From NCBI GenBank assembly GCA_018302915.1, contig JAGVZB010000023.1:1-7617 (forward strand): a stretch of DNA of 7,617 nucleotides, in the 5' to 3' direction. The notes beneath the pieces are model-generated. The model searched no databases. It saw only the letters and a program-made list of their open reading frames with translations, and had not been told where the DNA came from. This document shows, piece by piece, positions 4,637-7,617 of this stretch. The DNA comes from Candidatus Woesearchaeota archaeon (GTDB taxonomy: Archaea > Nanobdellota > Nanobdellia > SCGC-AAA011-G17 > GW2011-AR20). The position numbers and the translations under genes were made by a program. Within the stretch, counting starts at the first letter, position 1. Every line of letters starts with the position of its first letter.

Positions 4637-7036
4637 ATGGCCAAGAAAGAGTTTTACCCCATGGATTTTGATTATGACAATGAAGGGAACATACTTATCT
4701 ATGGAAAAACAACCAGCAATGAAAAGATATTAATTATAGATGATTCTGTAAAACCTTATTTTTATGTCCTTGAAAATGGAAACAAAGCAAAAGAGATTGA
4801 AAATATAAGGATAAAAGAAGAAAATAAAATCTACAGAGTAAGCAAAACAGAAATTGTCAACAAGAGGTATTATGACAAAGAGATTAAAGCTGTAAAAGTT
4901 TATGTTGATCACCACAGGGATATTAACCACATAAGGAAGAAATTAAGAGATTCCGATCTTGCTGAAACTGACATAAGATACATCAAGAGATACCTGACAG
5001 AAAAAAGAATTGATCCTTTGGTTCTTAGCGAAGCTGAAGGGGAAATAATTGAAGATACAGACGAAGGAATATCCATTCAGGGTGAGGTCAAGCAAAAAAG
5101 CTCTGAATTCCTAAAGAACCCAAGAATACTTGCATTTGACATAGAAGTTTACGGGGACTTTTCTGGACATCAAAAGCACAAGCAGGATCCGATAATAATG
5201 ATATCCTTCAAGGGAGAAGAGTTCAACAAAGTAATAACATGGAAAAAAATAAATGCCCCTTATGTTGAAACTGTGAAAAATGAGAAAGAACTGCTTGAGA
5301 AATTTGTTGAAGTCATACAAAAATACAATCCTGATTACATAACAGGATATTTCACTGACGGCTTTGACTTTCCATACATAAAATTAAGAGCGGATGAATT
5401 AGATGTAAAAATGGATTTGGGCATCGACAAGTCTCTACTAATTATCAAAAAAGAAAAGACTGGTTTTACAAGCGCAAAAATAAAAGGGATACCACATCTG
5501 GACATGTACAGGTTTGTCAGCAGGATAATGGGCGGCGGATTAAGGATAGATACTTTTAACCTTAATACTGTTGCCAGGGAAATTCTCGGAGAAAAAAAAT
5601 TAGATTTTGACTTAGGAGATATCAGCGAAGTTTGGGACAGCGGGGATATAAAAGAACTGGCAGAATATAACCTAAGAGATTCTGATCTTGCATACAAATT
5701 ATGCAGGGAGCTTCTGCCAAACCTGAATGAACTTTCTAAATTAGTTGGAATGCCAATTTATGACGTATGCAGGGCAACTTATGGCAGTTTGGTTGAAAAT
5801 TACCTCATTAAAAAAGCTAAAGATTACAATGAGATTATCCCCAACAGACCAAAGTATGATGCAATAACAGAAAGAAGGAATGAAACTTACGAGGGTGCTT
5901 TTGTGATGGAGCCAAAGCCAGGCTTTTATGACAAGATAGTCGTTTATGATTTCAAGAGCATCTATCCTAGCATTATTGTAACAAAAAATATCTCTCCAAG
6001 CTCTTTAAACAGCAGCAAAGGAAATAAAACTCCGGAAGTCGAGATCAAAGGGAAAAAAAGGCATTATTACTTTGATACCAAAGAAACATTCATTCCAAAA
6101 GTTGTAAAGGAATTAATATTGAAAAGAAATGATATAAAGAAGCAATTGAAAGAAAAGAAAGATTCTGCATTATCAGGAAGAAGCTATGCTTTGAAGACAG
6201 TTGCAAATGCTATTTATGGCTATCTTGGATTCTTTGGAAGCAGATATCATTCAATGGAGTGCGCTGCATCAATCACAGCATGGGCAAGATATTACATCCA
6301 GGATGTAATCAAAAAAGCGCAAAAAGAAAAATTTGAAGTCATCTACAGCGATACAGATTCAATTGCCATTTTCATGAACAAGAAAACAAAAAAAGAGTCT
6401 TTGGATTTTCTTGAAAAAGTAAATAAAAATTTGCCCGGAATAATGGAGCTTGAGCTGGAAAATTTCTATGATTATGGCCTGTTTGTGAGCAAGAAAGGCG
6501 AAGAATCAAGCGGTGCAAAAAAGAAATATGCATTGATAGATTCCAAGGGAGAAATCAAAATCATTGGCTTTGAAACTGTAAGAGGGGACTGGAGCCTGAT
6601 TGCAAGAGAAACACAGAAAAAAGTCATTGAGATAATACTTAAGGAGAATTCATTTGAAAAAGCATTGAATTATGCAAGGAAAGTTATAAAAGAGTTAAAT
6701 GAAGGAAGAGTTGATATGAAAAAATTAATAATAAGAAATCAACTGAAGATGGACCTGGAAAAATACAAGCAGATTGGGCCTCATGTAGCCGTTGCTAAAC
6801 AAATGAGAGAAAGAGGAGTTAACATAAGAGAAGGTTCCATGATAAATTATATAGTATGTTCTGGAAAAGGCCTAATCAGAGACAGGTCAAAAATTCCAAA
6901 GGAAGCCAGGGATTATGACAAGGATTATTACATCAATAACCAGGTGATTCCCTGCGTTGAAAAAATATTTGAAATCAAAAGGTATACAAAACAGGATTTA
7001 TTAAGCAAAGAGCAAAGCAAACTGGGAGATTTTTAG
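4637..7036 (+). CDS. polB: Family B DNA polymerase (archaeal PolB) with 3'-5' exonuclease domain
   Basis: Replicative or repair DNA polymerase of 799 residues, normal for the family. The N domain (1-160) is followed by the proofreading exonuclease: ExoI Asp168-Ile-Glu170; ExoII Asp244 in a variant motif with Phe239 where Asn is usual; ExoIII Tyr344-x3-Asp348. The switch motif is Tyr418-x-Gly-Ala421. The palm and fingers show motif A DFKSIYPSII (Asp438), motif B Lys520-x3-Asn524-Ala-Ile-Tyr527-Gly, and motif C YSDTDS (Asp572, Asp574), followed by a KKKY motif (628-631). All polymerase acids are intact, and motifs A, B and C, common intein sites, are uninterrupted. The protein ends Gln793-x-x-Leu796-x-x-Phe799, a PIP-like PCNA-binding motif that stops after its first aromatic. 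It starts 5 bases after the nuclease gene, and its stop touches the methionine aminopeptidase ATG. Confidence 0.97.
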   Translation: MAKKEFYPMDFDYDNEGNILIYGKTTSNEKILIIDDSVKPYFYVLENGNKAKEIENIRIKEENKIYRVSKTEIVNKRYYDKEIKAVKVYVDHHRDINHIRKKLRDSDLAETDIRYIKRYLTEKRIDPLVLSEAEGEIIEDTDEGISIQGEVKQKSSEFLKNPRILAFDIEVYGDFSGHQKHKQDPIIMISFKGEEFNKVITWKKINAPYVETVKNEKELLEKFVEVIQKYNPDYITGYFTDGFDFPYIKLRADELDVKMDLGIDKSLLIIKKEKTGFTSAKIKGIPHLDMYRFVSRIMGGGLRIDTFNLNTVAREILGEKKLDFDLGDISEVWDSGDIKELAEYNLRDSDLAYKLCRELLPNLNELSKLVGMPIYDVCRATYGSLVENYLIKKAKDYNEIIPNRPKYDAITERRNETYEGAFVMEPKPGFYDKIVVYDFKSIYPSIIVTKNISPSSLNSSKGNKTPEVEIKGKKRHYYFDTKETFIPKVVKELILKRNDIKKQLKEKKDSALSGRSYALKTVANAIYGYLGFFGSRYHSMECAASITAWARYYIQDVIKKAQKEKFEVIYSDTDSIAIFMNKKTKKESLDFLEKVNKNLPGIMELELENFYDYGLFVSKKGEESSGAKKKYALIDSKGEIKIIGFETVRGDWSLIARETQKKVIEIILKENSFEKALNYARKVIKELNEGRVDMKKLIIRNQLKMDLEKYKQIGPHVAVAKQMRERGVNIREGSMINYIVCSGKGLIRDRSKIPKEARDYDKDYYINNQVIPCVEKIFEIKRYTKQDLLSKEQSKLGDF

Positions 7037-7617
7037 ATGAAAGACTGGATCAAGGCCGGAGAAATAGCATCTGAAGTTCTGGAATACGGAAAGAATTTAA
7101 TCAAGAAAGACAAATCAATATTAGATATCATTGAAAATGTTGAAGGTAAAATATTCCAATTAGGAGGAAAGCCTGCTTTTCCTGCACAGATATCCATAAA
7201 CGAGATTGCTGCACATTATTCCCCTGTAAAAGAGGATTTTTCAATAAAAGAGAGTGACATTGCAAAGCTAGATGTTGGCGTTCATGTTAACGGAGCAATA
7301 GGAGACAATGCAGTCACCGTCGGGAACAACAAAGAACTGATACAGGCAAGCAGAGATGCTTTGAATGAAGCAATAAAAATAATACAGATTGGAACCAAAT
7401 TAAGAGATATTGGAAAAGTTATCAATCAAACCATCAGTTCTTACGGATTTAACCCTGTAAAAAATTTAACAGGACATTCTATAGACATTTATGAGCAGCA
7501 TTCTGGCCTGAGCATTCCAAATTATGACAATGGGGACAATTTTAAACTGGAAAAAGGAATGATAATTGCCATTGAGCCATTTGCAACAACAGGAATCGGA
7601 ATGATTGAAGAAGGAAA
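7037..7617 (+). CDS. map: Methionine aminopeptidase, type II, 3'-partial
   Basis: Removes the initiator methionine from new cytoplasmic proteins when the second residue is small. The window shows 193 full codons and two bases of the next; the usual archaeal length is near 290-300. The pita-bread fold is recognisable from KPAFPAQISINEIAAH (45-60). Metal ligands Asp79 (KLDVGVH), Asp90 (IGDNAVTV), His147 (LTGHSID) and Glu180 (AIEPFATT) are present, as are the substrate-site histidines His60 and His155. The fifth ligand, a C-terminal Glu, lies beyond the window, as does the helical insert that follows the IEPFAT block in type II enzymes. The ATG follows the polB TAG with no gap. GGGAG about 10 bases upstream, within polB, may act as a weak Shine-Dalgarno, otherwise translation is probably coupled. 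Placement behind polB looks like operon economy, not a shared pathway. Confidence 0.93.
   Translation, partial: MKDWIKAGEIASEVLEYGKNLIKKDKSILDIIENVEGKIFQLGGKPAFPAQISINEIAAHYSPVKEDFSIKESDIAKLDVGVHVNGAIGDNAVTVGNNKELIQASRDALNEAIKIIQIGTKLRDIGKVINQTISSYGFNPVKNLTGHSIDIYEQHSGLSIPNYDNGDNFKLEKGMIIAIEPFATTGIGMIEEG

Noticed and set aside
4730..5697. Open frames on the bottom strand within polB
   Set aside because: They lie opposite strongly conserved polymerase sequence, have no promoter or recognisable product, and show the Phe/Ile/Ser-rich make-up of antisense shadows.
4637..7036. An intein or split in polB
   Set aside because: Motifs A, B and C are all uninterrupted and the length of 799 residues is normal, so there is no room for an intein and the gene is not split.

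Overview
The window looks like chromosomal DNA of an archaeon, most likely a DPANN-type lineage (Woesearchaeota, Pacearchaeota or a relative). The evidence is an archaeal family B DNA polymerase, an archaeal FEN1 with every catalytic acid, a type II methionine aminopeptidase, no convincing Shine-Dalgarno signal at most starts, and archaeal TATA boxes about 25-27 bases ahead of start codons. The lineage is inferred from these general traits, not from a marker gene. The DNA is AT-rich throughout and extremely so at the left end.

Left end (1-1407): two genes of unrecognised function. One is a multi-pass membrane protein with a soluble tail, which runs in from beyond the left edge. Facing it is a small helical protein. 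Both are much more AT-rich than the rest. Next (1409-2468) come two divergent membrane-protein genes: a four-helix protein with a histidine/acid cluster, and a protein resembling an isolated voltage-sensor domain. They share a 52-base gap holding one palindromic TATA element exactly midway between their start codons.

Centre (2445-3989): leftward genes for FEN1, ending in a PCNA-binding PIP box, and for a small unknown soluble protein. FEN1 converges on the voltage-sensor-like gene, and the two coding ends overlap by 24 bases. Right side (3990-7617): a rightward run of a RecB/Cas4-like PD-(D/E)XK nuclease, PolB (intein-free, with a C-terminal PIP-like motif) and methionine aminopeptidase, cut by the right edge. 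The gaps are 5 and 0 bases, so this is probably one operon.

Functionally, FEN1 and PolB are core replication and repair enzymes that probably meet on PCNA. The nuclease next to PolB is a candidate partner in the same processes. Starts and TATA boxes fit together well enough that most transcripts here are predicted to be leaderless. No rRNA, tRNA, CRISPR array, insertion sequence or attachment site was seen. No intergenic stretch exceeds 100 bases.
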